The notes: generated from the letters alone by a model not told the origin. Counted from the first letter of the stretch, positions 15,604 to 24,163 are shown. The stretch: DNA of 39,432 bases from CADCTM01 sp049671305 (GCA_049671305.1 JBATUR010000010.1:1-39432), one strand, 5' to 3'. A program made the numbers and translations.

Positions 15604-17991
15604 TTGATTCAATCTGAAACATTAGAACTATTGGAATGGTCGCGCTTATGTCAGCACTTGGCGACATTTGCCGCGACAAAGTTGGGAGCAGTTGCCGCAC
15701 GTCATCTCCAAATACCTGTTACACAAGATCTGAGTCAGCAATTATTGACTCAGACTATAGAAGTATATGAGTTGGAAAATAAACTAACGAGTGGACTGTC
15801 TTTTGAAGGAATTCAGGATATTGGAGACTTTTTGGAAAGGGCAGGGCTTAAAGGTATCTTATCAGGTCAAGAATTACTGGCGATCGCAACTACTCTTGCT
15901 GGGGCGAGACGTTTGCGCCGTTTTATTGATGATCAAGAAAATGTGCCTGTCTTAGTTAAACTCGTCTCAGATTTACGAACATATCCTGAATTAGAGCAAG
16001 AAATTCATCGCTGCATTGATGATCGAGGTGATGTTGCCGATCGCGCTAGTCCCAAATTAGCTGGGTTGCGTACCCAAATTAAATCATTACGCGATCGCAT
16101 TTATCAAGTACTACAAGGCATTATGCAGCGCCAAGGTAATGCTATTCAACAACAAATTATTACCCAAAGAGGCGATCGCTTTGTCATCCCCGTCAAAGCA
16201 CCCCAAAAAGACGCCATTCCTGGTATCGTCCATGATACCTCCAGCACCGGCTCAACTTTATACATCGAACCCAAAGCCGTCGTCAGTTTAGGAAATCAAC
16301 TTAAAACCTTTCAACGTCAAGAGCAAGTTGAAACCGAAGCTGTACTTAGAGCCACTACACAAAAAGTCGCAATTGTCAAGGAAGATTTAGAAGAACTACT
16401 AGCGATCGTCACCACCTTAGACTTAGCAACCGCCAAAGCCCGTTATAGTCTGTGGTTAGAAGCCAACCCGCCCAGATTTATTGACCAAAACGCCCAAGAA
16501 ATCGTCACATTACGAGAATTACGACATCCCTTATTAGTGTGGCAACAACAACACGAACAAGGGACAGCAGTTGTGCCCACTAATGTCCAAATTCAACCAC
16601 AAATTCGGGTAGTTGCCATCACAGGACCCAACACCGGTGGTAAAACAGTTACTCTCAAAACCTTGGGTTTGGCAGCACTAATGGCAAAAGTCGGCTTATT
16701 TGTGCCGGCAAGAGTTCCCGTAGAATTACCCTGGTTTGAGCAGGTATTGGCAGATATTGGCGATGAGCAATCATTAGAGCAAAGCTTATCCACTTTTTCG
16801 GGGCATATTCGTCGGATTAGTCGGATTTTGTCAGCATTGGACAATGAAGCCGCCGCAGCAACTCCTAATTCCCTAGTATTACTAGATGAAGTTGGCGCAG
16901 GCACAGATCCCGCAGAAGGCAGTGCTCTGGCGATCGCACTTTTAAAGTATCTCGCTGATCACGCCCAACTGACAATTGCTACCACCCACTACGGCGAACT
17001 CAAAGCCTTAAAATATCAAGACGAACGCTTTGAAAATGCCTCAGTTGAATTTGATGACGTCACACTTTCGCCCACCTATCGCCTTTTATGGGGAATTCCC
17101 GGACGTTCCAACGCCTTGACAATTGCCCGACGTTTGGGTTTAAATCCCGATGTGGTGGATCAAGCTCAAACTCGTGTTGGCGGGGCATCAGAAGATCTTA
17201 ACCAAGTAATTGCTGGCTTAGAAGCTCAACGTCGGCGTCAAGAAACCAAGGCAAAAGAAGCCGCCCAGTTGTTGCAACAGGCTGAACGCTTGCATGAAGA
17301 AGTATCTCGTAAAGCAGCGCATTTGCAAGAAAGAGAACGAGAACTTAAGCTTTCTCAAGAAAGAGAAGTACAACAAGCCTTAGTGCAAGCCAAAGCCGAA
17401 ATTGCCCAAGTAATTCGCAAATTGCAGCAAGGACCAGTACTCGCTCAAAATGCCCAACGTGCCACAGAGGCACTTCAGGAAATAGCCCAACGTCAAATTA
17501 GTGTAGCCAAAGCCAAACCAGGATATAAACCCAAAATAGGCGATCGCGTTCGTATTCCTCGCTTAAATCAAACCGCAGAAGTATTAAGTGCTGCCGACGA
17601 TGACGGAGAATTAACCGTGCGATTTGGCATCATGAAAATGACCGTGCCACTAGCCGATATTGAATCACTAGATGGTCAAAAACCAGAAATTGCCGTTAAA
17701 GCCAAACCAGCACCAGCAGCAGTAGTTGTGCCAGCAGCGCCCCCGGTTCGTACTTCTAAAAATACCACTGATATACGCGGCAGTCGCATCGCCGAAGCCG
17801 AATATGATTTAGAACAAGCACTTTCAGAAGCGGTGACATCTGGGGCATTATGGATTATCCACGGCAAAGGTACAGGTCGTCTACGGCAGGGAGTTCATGA
17901 ATTTTTAGAACGTCATCCTCTGGTTGATCGTTTTGAATTAACATCACAAAATGAAGGAGGTGCAGGTGTAACCGTCGCCTATCTCCGGTAG
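15604..17991 (+). CDS. mutS2: MutS2 family ATPase/nuclease with Smr domain
   Basis: MutS2 proteins dimerise on DNA or on collided ribosomes; they suppress recombination or rescue ribosomes rather than repair mismatches. The 795-residue product starts with the typical TLELLEWSRLCQHLATFAAT. The ATPase has Walker A GPNTGGKT (about residue 340) and Walker B VLLDEVGAGTDPAEGSAL. A long charged coiled coil follows at about 520-640, then a KOW-like segment (GDRVRIPRLNQTAEVLS). A Pro/Ala-rich linker leads to the C-terminal Smr nuclease domain with DIRGSRIAEAEYDLEQAL and IHGKGTGRLRQGV. The start codon is TTG; no better start is in frame, and the N-terminus fits the family. Confidence 0.95.
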   Translation: MIQSETLELLEWSRLCQHLATFAATKLGAVAARHLQIPVTQDLSQQLLTQTIEVYELENKLTSGLSFEGIQDIGDFLERAGLKGILSGQELLAIATTLAGARRLRRFIDDQENVPVLVKLVSDLRTYPELEQEIHRCIDDRGDVADRASPKLAGLRTQIKSLRDRIYQVLQGIMQRQGNAIQQQIITQRGDRFVIPVKAPQKDAIPGIVHDTSSTGSTLYIEPKAVVSLGNQLKTFQRQEQVETEAVLRATTQKVAIVKEDLEELLAIVTTLDLATAKARYSLWLEANPPRFIDQNAQEIVTLRELRHPLLVWQQQHEQGTAVVPTNVQIQPQIRVVAITGPNTGGKTVTLKTLGLAALMAKVGLFVPARVPVELPWFEQVLADIGDEQSLEQSLSTFSGHIRRISRILSALDNEAAAATPNSLVLLDEVGAGTDPAEGSALAIALLKYLADHAQLTIATTHYGELKALKYQDERFENASVEFDDVTLSPTYRLLWGIPGRSNALTIARRLGLNPDVVDQAQTRVGGASEDLNQVIAGLEAQRRRQETKAKEAAQLLQQAERLHEEVSRKAAHLQERERELKLSQEREVQQALVQAKAEIAQVIRKLQQGPVLAQNAQRATEALQEIAQRQISVAKAKPGYKPKIGDRVRIPRLNQTAEVLSAADDDGELTVRFGIMKMTVPLADIESLDGQKPEIAVKAKPAPAAVVVPAAPPVRTSKNTTDIRGSRIAEAEYDLEQALSEAVTSGALWIIHGKGTGRLRQGVHEFLERHPLVDRFELTSQNEGGAGVTVAYLR

Positions 17992-18139
17992 AGTGTTGAA
18001 AGAACAAACTTATAACAAAAATGCCAAGCTTATTATTTGATCATCAGGGAGCGGGAACTAGTTCGTAAACTCTCATAGTCGTGTTTCAAGATTGGTAACT
18101 CACTCAGTCCAACTCGAATCGGTCACCTATTCTAAAGCT

Positions 18140-18730
18140 ATGCGCTCTACTGCAAAGACGGCGACATCACAGCCTTCCTGGGAGGACTTGCCTCTAGGTC
18201 AAACACCAGACCCGATGCAACTGGATAATATTAAAACCCAGTTGGATTTGGTTTTGTTGGGGCTAGAAGCTTTAGCAGGTATTGGAAGTGAGGAAATGCT
18301 ACAGGCAGCGGCTGACTTAAATTTGGAGTCTATGGTTTCGGATCGGGTAGGTTTGTGGCGCTTGCGTCAGTCTAACCCGATGCGAAAAAGTTCTGGAGGG
18401 CGGAAAAAGTTAGATGTAGAAGAAGCGCGATCGCTTGTTTTTATGATCTGCTACCTCGCCAAACAGCATCAGGAACTAATCCGCCGTGCTGTGGCTCTAC
18501 TCGAACAAATGGCAGAGCAAAATAACGAACCGCACCGCGTGGCTTTGTTGGGAGACTACCTAGATACTTTCAGCAATACCTACCAAGACCGTATGGAGCA
18601 AGGCGAAAATGTCTCTCCTGACTGGCTGACTCAATTGGCTCTTAAACTGTTAATTGATTTGCTCTTTTATAGTAGTCCCAACGGTCATCGACGCCTGTGG
18701 TTAGCATTACTAGAACGCTCGACGCCTTAA
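18140..18730 (+). CDS. DUF3038 domain protein
   Basis: This ~196-residue protein belongs to a cyanobacterial family of unknown role. The conserved portion starts at MQLDNIKTQLDLVLLGLEAL and runs through DRVGLWRLRQSNPMRK and ARSLVFMICYLAKQHQELIRRAV. It is predicted to be mostly helical and soluble. I use the ATG at 18140; an in-frame TTG at 18092 would add 16 residues, and neither has a clear ribosome site. The DUF4335 gene follows 130 bases later. These two families are commonly neighbours, which suggests they act together. Confidence 0.85.
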   Translation: MRSTAKTATSQPSWEDLPLGQTPDPMQLDNIKTQLDLVLLGLEALAGIGSEEMLQAAADLNLESMVSDRVGLWRLRQSNPMRKSSGGRKKLDVEEARSLVFMICYLAKQHQELIRRAVALLEQMAEQNNEPHRVALLGDYLDTFSNTYQDRMEQGENVSPDWLTQLALKLLIDLLFYSSPNGHRRLWLALLERSTP

Positions 18731-18860
18731 AAGCCAGAGGAGTGACAAGTTAGGCTGAACAACATTTGGGCGAACCCATTCAAATCCTCGTCTGTCAGTA
18801 TGAACGTCCTTAGTGTTCTTTGCTACTGACCACTGACCACCGAACACGCCAGTGAATCTC

Positions 18861-20417
18861 ATGCCTTTATCTAATTCAGTTTTACGACGCTATACTCCCC
18901 CCACCTGTACCCTGGAAATTGCGGCAACCAGCTCACCCCTGTCTCGTTGGGCAGGAAAATCAATCACCAAAGATTTACGCTTTGAGCTGCGTTTTGATGA
19001 CCCAAGACAGCCAGAAGAAGAGCGAGTCACGATTCGTGGTAATGCTCAAGACCTGGAAATGTTGAGTGATGCCGTCAATAGTTATATTCAGAATTTCCTC
19101 AATTCCTCAACGGAACTACCCCTAACCCTGGGGACTGCGACTAATGGCAATTCACCTAGCGAAAATCGCCCCAACGGTCAAAGCAATACACATTTACCTC
19201 AAAATGTCAACACTTTTGAACAAACTAGCTCTCAAGAGGTGATCGGATTCGACCAAGCCTCAGCCGTAAACCATACTCCATCAAACATCCACTCATTCCA
19301 TCCCCGAACTGCTCCAGAAATCCACCTGCAACCAAAAGGTTTATTGTCCCATGAGCTATTTTTAGGCGATTTGGCAACGGCAGAATCTGGACTTAGCGTT
19401 GATCTGAGCGTTTTACAGCTTTTTGATTTGGCAACGGCGTTGGATGAATATGCGGCGGAATTGGTGGCACTACCGAAGCAAAATAATCCTCTTGCCTGGA
19501 AAAAAGCGCCGCCTGCCTGGACAAGTGCCGCTGCAATGGTTGCCTTGGTAGTTGGTATAACTGGCGGTATTGCTTACTTTAATCAACAAAATAAACCGCA
19601 AACGACGGCATTAAAAACACAACCAACTCCAGTACTGACCCCACTGAGTCCCCTACCAGTACCTGTTGCACCAGTTGTAATTTCTCCTCTACCAACACCT
19701 GTTGTGCCACCATCTTTGGCTACTGTACCCACGTTGCCGCCACCTTCACCTGTAACCGTTCCAGCACCGGGGACAGCAACTTTGTCACAAGGACTGAAGA
19801 CTCCTAATACTGTTGTTACTTCACCAACAGCCATAAGTCCAGGAGGTATCTCGATTGTGCCACGGCGTCCAACTATTCCCAACTCAAATATTGGTAGCTT
19901 GCCACCTATTGCTACTGCGCCTTCAACTCCCAGAAGTCCAGCTAATTCGGCGGCGAGAACTACTCCGACTCAGCCTCCTTTACCCAAAGCACCAACCACT
20001 CCACCTCAACTGGATTTGCCAACTCTAACTCCTAGTCCTGAAAGTGCTACTACAGCTCAAGCTGATTCATCTCGTACTCGTGGTGGTGCTGCACCAGATG
20101 CTAGCCCTACAGCAGATGCCAACAATAAATTATCTGACACAATTCCTCAAGTTGCTGAAGCAAGAAACTATTTACAGACGCGATGGAAGCCGCCTGCTGA
20201 TTTTTCGCAGACTTTAGAGTATCGTCTAAATCTGGGTCTAACTGGTTCGATTGATACAGTTGATCCTTTAGGACAGGCGGCTGCGAAAAATATAGATCTT
20301 ACGGGTATTCCTAAGCCTGGTGAGCCCTTTGTTTCTCCAGTATCAAACGGATCTAATCCAAAAATCCGTGTGGTGTTTAAGCCAGATGGCACAGTTAGTA
20401 CGTTTTTGGAGCAGTAA
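18861..20417 (+). CDS. DUF4335 domain protein with one membrane helix and proline-rich region
   Basis: This 518-residue protein begins with PLSNSVLRRYTPPTCTLEIAA, the DUF4335 start, and the domain continues to about residue 215. A single membrane helix (TSAAAMVALVVGITGGIAYF) lies near residues 215-238. A Pro/Thr/Ser-rich linker of about 160 residues follows. The C-terminal globular part (QVAEARNYLQTRWKPPADFSQTLEYRL onward) resembles TonB-like or energiser C-terminal domains only in general layout. The domain order suggests a cytoplasmic N-terminus and an extracytoplasmic C-terminus. The ATG at 18861 is preferred over a GTG three codons earlier. Confidence 0.85.
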   Translation: MPLSNSVLRRYTPPTCTLEIAATSSPLSRWAGKSITKDLRFELRFDDPRQPEEERVTIRGNAQDLEMLSDAVNSYIQNFLNSSTELPLTLGTATNGNSPSENRPNGQSNTHLPQNVNTFEQTSSQEVIGFDQASAVNHTPSNIHSFHPRTAPEIHLQPKGLLSHELFLGDLATAESGLSVDLSVLQLFDLATALDEYAAELVALPKQNNPLAWKKAPPAWTSAAAMVALVVGITGGIAYFNQQNKPQTTALKTQPTPVLTPLSPLPVPVAPVVISPLPTPVVPPSLATVPTLPPPSPVTVPAPGTATLSQGLKTPNTVVTSPTAISPGGISIVPRRPTIPNSNIGSLPPIATAPSTPRSPANSAARTTPTQPPLPKAPTTPPQLDLPTLTPSPESATTAQADSSRTRGGAAPDASPTADANNKLSDTIPQVAEARNYLQTRWKPPADFSQTLEYRLNLGLTGSIDTVDPLGQAAAKNIDLTGIPKPGEPFVSPVSNGSNPKIRVVFKPDGTVSTFLEQ

Positions 20418-20527
20418 AAATAAAACCCTAGGGTGCGTTGCCTTTACTGTCACTAATGTCGGCTTGTCTTTATCGCTGCTTGGTTCAAAATGTTTGACGC
20501 AATTTATGACTCTATACAAATAGCCAT

Positions 20528-20556
20528 AAAAAAAGAGAGCCACCTAGGCGACTCTC
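20528..20556 (-). terminator. Strong rho-independent terminator (minus strand)
   Basis: A 10-bp stem with loop TA followed by T7 on the minus strand. On the + strand the stem is followed by CCCGATC, so it acts only leftward. Confidence 0.85.
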
Positions 20557-20580
20557 CCGATCATCAGGGTGCATCTACTT
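20528..20580 (-). ncRNA. Candidate small RNA with own promoter and terminator
   Basis: On the minus strand a promoter-like pair, GTGACA (complement of 20611-20616) and TATACT (complement of 20587-20592), has an 18-base spacing. It predicts a start near 20580. About 24 bases later begins a fully paired 10-bp hairpin with a 2-base loop (complement of 20535-20556; stem starts GAGAGTCGCC, two G-T wobbles). Seven T residues follow directly. The RNA would be only ~53 nt: a short single-stranded 5' part and a terminator. No minus-strand gene lies within 700 bases upstream that would need this terminator. I do not know its family. Confidence 0.6.
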
Positions 20581-20586
20581 GTCCTA

Positions 20587-20616
20587 AGTATAGTCTTTTG
20601 ATATGAGGGGTGTCAC
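20587..20616 (-). promoter_or_regulatory. Promoter of the candidate sRNA with overlapping palindrome
   Basis: The -35 GTGACA and -10 TATACT are 18 bases apart. The -35 sits inside the 13-bp palindrome GGGGTGTCACCCC (20607-20619), which could be an operator. The same palindrome followed by CTTTTT on the + strand might instead be a terminator for the DUF4335 gene. Confidence 0.5.
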
Positions 20617-20655
20617 CCCCTTTTTAAGTAAATATCTAAGTTTTTTAGTTTTTTG

Positions 20656-20781
20656 GGCATTGCTGAATCACAGTATGATTGGCAGCAGATCCCCGACTTC
20701 TGCCATCAATTTTATCCATAGCATCATAATTTCAACCAAGAAGTCGGGGATATATTTGTCTTTTTTGCGATCAGCAACGCC
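20656..20781. mobile_element. MITE-like element, 126 bp, with 8-bp target duplication
   Basis: The ends GGCATTGCTGA (20656-20666) and TCAGCAACGCC (20771-20781) are inverted repeats with one mismatch. Inside is a second, perfect 13-bp inverted repeat, ATCCCCGACTTCT (20689-20701)/AGAAGTCGGGGAT (20739-20751). The element is flanked on both sides by GTTTTTTG (20648-20655 and 20782-20789), a direct repeat expected from transposition. It has no coding capacity, so it would be moved by a transposase from elsewhere. The inner GAAGTCGGGGAT sequence is familiar from dispersed repeats in other cyanobacterial genomes. Confidence 0.82.
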
Positions 20782-20946
20782 GTTTTTTGTGTAGCAGTCC
20801 TCAAAAAAATGCCTTACTCGCCCAAAACTCGACGGCAGCAGCACTTAAACCGCTCCCTGTGCAAGTTGTCAAAACTGTCCATTTACTGCCTGATCTGCAA
20901 ATAGTCCTGAATATGATGTTGATAGATAGTTGAGAGATAAAATATC

Positions 20947-21228
20947 ATGCAGCCACAAGTTGGGAATCAGGTACACAGTAAAGGTTGGGTTATTCAATCC
21001 TGGGCTTCTTTTATTATTTCCATCTCTGCTATGGGAATTGGGATTATCTTCTTACCTGTTGACGGTTGGGTAAAAGGTTATATGGGAATGGGTTTATTGT
21101 TCACCGTTGGCTCAACTGTTAGTATTGCCAAAACGACAAGAGATATCCACGAAGCTCAAAAAATTACGGCACGGGTGGATGAAGCGCGAGTTGAGAAGCT
21201 CTTAAGCGACCATCATCCCCTAAAGTAA
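20947..21228 (+). CDS. YiaA/YiaB family small inner membrane protein
   Basis: This 93-residue protein has two hydrophobic helices, WASFIISISAMGIGIIFLPV and GYMGMGLLFTVGSTVSIA, joined by a short turn with a charged residue. This is the two-helix domain of YiaA/YiaB proteins. The C-terminal ~30 residues are charged and helical (TRDIHEAQKITARVDEARVEKLL). Its role is unknown. The ATG has a GAGAGATA stretch upstream as a weak ribosome site. Confidence 0.85.
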   Translation: MQPQVGNQVHSKGWVIQSWASFIISISAMGIGIIFLPVDGWVKGYMGMGLLFTVGSTVSIAKTTRDIHEAQKITARVDEARVEKLLSDHHPLK

Positions 21229-21231
21229 AAC

Positions 21232-21255
21232 CCTCAAATGCTTTTGCCGTTGAGG
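21232..21255 (-). terminator. Possible terminator after the ferredoxin gene
   Basis: CCTCAA (21232-21237) pairs with TTGAGG (21250-21255), with an inner GC/GC pair. On the minus strand it is followed by GTTTTAC. It lies between convergent genes and may serve both. Confidence 0.4.
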
Positions 21256-21309
21256 ATTTAAGGGCTAGAAGTTGCGGTAAATAACTGATTAATTTTCTCG
21301 GCAATATAA

Positions 21310-21750
21310 CTAATAGTGACTTTTTTTAGGCTTATTTAGCTTCTTACGCCGACTCTGGGTTGCGACAACACTTGGATCAATTGGGTAACCAACCAGAGGA
21401 ATAACCTGATATTGCCGCTCTTCTTCTAACTTTTTGATTTCAGTGTAATCAGTCCAGTGAATGCAATCAACGGGACAAGTGTCCATTGCTTCTTGAATTA
21501 CGTCTTCCGAGTCGCCATCTTGCCGAACTACACGCGATCGCCCATAGTCCGGCTCAATGTAAAATGTATTGCGAGCAACATGAGCGCAGTGCTTACAGCC
21601 AATGCAAGTGATTTCATCAACATAAACCCCTTTTTGTCTGAAAGCACCTCCTAATTCTGGCTCCAATCCTGAACGCTCTGGGGCATCTCGGAAGACTCCT
21701 CCCAATTCTGGCTCTAAACCTGATTGCGGCGTCAGTGAGGAATCAGACAT
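21310..21750 (-). CDS. Ferredoxin with extended N- and C-termini
   Basis: The 146-residue product carries an Fe-S cluster motif CIGCKHC with the distant CPVDC, as in single-4Fe-4S ferredoxins. Cys spacing C-x2-C-x2-C then C-P fits one cluster; the second cluster of bacterial-type 2[4Fe-4S] ferredoxins is absent. The N-terminal ~40 residues hold an exact short repeat, SGLEPELGG, twice. The C-terminal ~40 residues are basic (QSRRKKLNKPKKSHY). The ATG overlaps the stop of the upstream Ycf35-like gene (TAATG), so translation is coupled. The pairing with Ycf35/DUF1257 and DUF2997 genes recurs in cyanobacteria, which suggests a shared redox task that remains undefined. Confidence 0.88.
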   Translation of the reverse strand: MSDSSLTPQSGLEPELGGVFRDAPERSGLEPELGGAFRQKGVYVDEITCIGCKHCAHVARNTFYIEPDYGRSRVVRQDGDSEDVIQEAMDTCPVDCIHWTDYTEIKKLEEERQYQVIPLVGYPIDPSVVATQSRRKKLNKPKKSHY

Positions 21751-22136
21751 TAGGCACTCCAACGTTGCATAACTAAACGAATTGAACCATCTTGATTTTT
21801 TTGCTGTTCGGCAACCTGAAAGCCTTGCTTTGCCGTTTCAGTCATTACCGTATTATAGGCATAACGCTGGGTGACACGGTTCAGGAAACCATCTACTGAC
21901 CAAGCTTGTTGCCAATATTGTAGGTCGGCAACTAGTTCGTATTCTTTGCCATTCCAGCTAAAACCGATGTCGTAGTTGTTGTCTTGTTCTACAACTACTT
22001 CGGCGCTGCGGTTTTGTCCGCGATAGCCTCGTACTGTTTCAGGACCTGATTTCCAATCAATACCAAGGTCTGTTAATGCGGCTTGCAAAGAAGCAAGGTT
22101 GCGGATTTGTGTTTTTATGTTGCTGAAATGTGACAT
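21750..22136 (-). CDS. ycf35: Ycf35-like DUF1257 protein
   Basis: This 128-residue protein starts MSHFSNIKTQIRN and contains the conserved pieces KSGPETVRGYRGQ, YDIGFSWNGKEYELVADLQYW and RVTQRYAYNTVM. It corresponds to Ycf35, encoded in red-algal plastid genomes and all over cyanobacteria, whose function is unknown. It is the middle gene of a three-gene minus-strand operon and overlaps the ferredoxin start by one base. DUF2997 lies 35 bases upstream. Confidence 0.92.
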   Translation of the reverse strand: MSHFSNIKTQIRNLASLQAALTDLGIDWKSGPETVRGYRGQNRSAEVVVEQDNNYDIGFSWNGKEYELVADLQYWQQAWSVDGFLNRVTQRYAYNTVMTETAKQGFQVAEQQKNQDGSIRLVMQRWSA

Positions 22137-22171
22137 CTTGTTTCAAAGTTAGTTTATACAAATCAAAAAAT

Positions 22172-22384
22172 TTACCATTCGCTGAAAGTCGTTTGAGTCA
22201 CTGTTGCAGACTGCTCTACGGTTTGAGCGAAATGTTCAGCCGTCTGTTCTGCTGAGACAACTGTCCCTAGTTGAGCCTCAATGGCTGCTGTCACCTCGGC
22301 ACAGGAGACGCCAATGATGCCAGTGACCTTTTCTTGGACTCTACCATCGGGATATATAACAAATTCCAAGGTTTCCATGCTCAT
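22172..22384 (-). CDS. DUF2997 small protein
   Basis: This 70-residue protein has the DUF2997 start, LEFVIYPDGRVQEKVTGIIG, then CAEVTAAIEAQLGTVV with one Cys. The tail is Thr/Gln/Glu-rich. Families of this type usually sit beside Ycf35/DUF1257, as here. The start may be the ATG at 22384 or the one two codons later (22378); no clear ribosome site decides. It is the first gene of the operon. Confidence 0.85.
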   Translation of the reverse strand: MSMETLEFVIYPDGRVQEKVTGIIGVSCAEVTAAIEAQLGTVVSAEQTAEHFAQTVEQSATVTQTTFSEW

Positions 22385-22870
22385 AGCTGACTGCTGAGTA
22401 ATCCTCTATTTGTGGATAGGGTGACATTTGGCGATCGCGTTACGCTCCTGCTCAAGGTAGATTGCTTTGGTCAAATGACCATCAAATTGAATAGATATTA
22501 CTAAATCAATTGTGAACAATCACCTTATTATGAATCATACCTTAACAAAAATTAATACTTGACGGGGATCGCACTTTAATATTGTATGTAGTTTCTCTTA
22601 ACTTTCGATAGCCGTCAAGCTCTGGAATTGTCCAAAGCCTAGACCTTAATAAAAATATACATAATTAGACCAAAGCTTCCTTGTGTCTTTGGGCTGATCT
22701 GTGGAGCAAATAAACTTACATTCAGGTCTAAAGAAGTACGATAGTGCCTTCTCTAGACCGATTTCCTTGAGTGATTAAAGGTTTTAGCTTCACCCAGCAC
22801 TTATTGAGATGTATTGTTGGTGTACTGTGACTAATAAAATTGACAAACTACTGAAAAGGCGCTGCGACCA
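22385..22870. other. 486-base spacer upstream of the DUF2997-ycf35-ferredoxin operon
   Basis: No ORF or clear RNA gene. It has one HIP1-like site near 22432 and otherwise AT-rich sequence. It should contain the operon promoter at its left end and the 3' end of the GDSL hydrolase transcript at its right end. Confidence 0.4.
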
Positions 22871-23857
22871 TTACTTGCTACTCCCAACTGTCAAAGGAAC
22901 ATCTATTTCCAGATCCGGCAGTAAGGTTGTTTGGGTGTAGCGTGTGCGGCTTTTAAGTAAAAAGAAAGCTAATATTTGAACTTGCTTATGAGCCATTGTG
23001 CTGGGATGAATGTCGTCCCAAAATAAATACTGGTTGGGTGTAGCACAGACAGTATTATTTTTAAAACAAGCTTCTGTAACATTGGTAAAGCCAAAAACTC
23101 CCGGAAATTTGACAACCGTTTTAAATAAAGTATTAACATCAACAGGAATAATGTTGACACTTGGTAGGCTGCGATTCAAAGTAATCAGCGCACGGGCAAG
23201 TGCAAAATTATGGGCATTTGTCAAGGTAGTAAGTTGAGTAGAAAAAGGAGTGCTGCGCGTACTCGGAAGCTTACCCAGATCTGCTAGGTTAAGCACCATG
23301 ATATTTTTAGCGCCAGCAGCAGCAAGTGCCGTAACAGCATTGGATATATTAGCCACAGGTTGTTGGGAACCGGTAACATTACCAGAAAGGTAATCATTAG
23401 CACCAGCCCAAACAATATAGAGGGCTTTTGGGTTAGCTTGCTGCTGATTTGCCATTAAGCCACTGGTAAATAAGTTAACCTGCGCCAACATTCCTGGGAA
23501 GGGTAAAGTCGGGAATACAGCATTATTCAAGCCTGAACTAGAACCAGCAAAGGCATAATTAATACCATTGGGTGAGCTAAATGCCCCAGCAGGAATTGTT
23601 GTAAAAGGTACAGGTTGTAATTGCAGTCGCTTTGCTAAATAATCGACCCAAACTGGACCATTAGAAAAACGCCCATTAAAGTAAGGGGGCGGCGGAGTTC
23701 CAACGTTATTGATTTGGCTTGTGGCATTGAATACGTTACCAACATCAGAAAGGCTATCACCAAAAGTGTAAATCTGTTCGATTTTTTGACTGGCTGATGC
23801 CTTGAGGGGAAACATGAACGAGAAGAGAAAAAACACTGTAGCGATTTGTTTCTTCAT
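22871..23857 (-). CDS. Secreted SGNH/GDSL hydrolase
   Basis: This 328-residue protein has a signal peptide (KKQIATVFFLFSFMFPL, then ASA). The GDSL block I is YTFGDSLSDVGN with nucleophile Ser near residue 35. Block III is IVWAGANDYL and block V is DDIHPSTMAHK with the Asp and His of the triad. This is the lipase/esterase layout also seen in plant-type GDSL lipases and thermolabile hemolysin relatives. It should act outside the cytoplasm, and the substrate is unknown. No membrane anchor is seen at the C-terminus. It has no operon partner. Confidence 0.9.
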   Translation of the reverse strand: MKKQIATVFFLFSFMFPLKASASQKIEQIYTFGDSLSDVGNVFNATSQINNVGTPPPPYFNGRFSNGPVWVDYLAKRLQLQPVPFTTIPAGAFSSPNGINYAFAGSSSGLNNAVFPTLPFPGMLAQVNLFTSGLMANQQQANPKALYIVWAGANDYLSGNVTGSQQPVANISNAVTALAAAGAKNIMVLNLADLGKLPSTRSTPFSTQLTTLTNAHNFALARALITLNRSLPSVNIIPVDVNTLFKTVVKFPGVFGFTNVTEACFKNNTVCATPNQYLFWDDIHPSTMAHKQVQILAFFLLKSRTRYTQTTLLPDLEIDVPLTVGSSK

Positions 23858-24163
23858 GTTTGTTGGTTCTTGTAGATTTTATTTGTTTCTCAAACTTTAT
23901 CGGGAATGGTAACAACAATCTAGTGATTGTGATCGTTTTTACTTCAATCAACAATAAAGTTTACATAGTTATTTTCTAATATCTATTTTTCGTTACGATA
24001 GATACTTTTTGTACCTTGATAACTACTTTAAATATTGCTTTACCGTGCACTTTCTGCTATGTTCAATTGTCATAACGAAGCGAGCAAATTACGGCTGTTC
24101 GTGCTAACTAATAAGTTAAGCTTTTGTAGTTCAACGAATGACGAACCAAGAAATAATGCTCCT
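23858..24163. other. 306-base spacer
   Basis: I see nothing beyond an AT-rich region that must carry the GDSL hydrolase promoter. Confidence 0.4.

Larger units (their letters stand above)
20418..20946. other. 529-base spacer holding an sRNA candidate and a MITE
   Basis: This stretch has no annotated protein gene, but contains a minus-strand transcription unit (20528-20616) and a small transposon-like element (20656-20781), both listed. The last ~150 bases (20790-20940) keep an open frame of about 45 codons ending at TGA before the next gene; it has no start and no family I know, and may be a gene remnant or chance. Confidence 0.5.

Noticed and set aside
18826..18842. Short tandem repeat TGACCACTGACCAC before the DUF4335 gene
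   Set aside because: Only two units; a common low-complexity motif in cyanobacterial spacers with no sign of function here.
20790..20940. About 45 open codons after the MITE, ending at TGA
   Set aside because: It has no start codon and no recognised family; it may be a gene remnant but the evidence is too thin to list.
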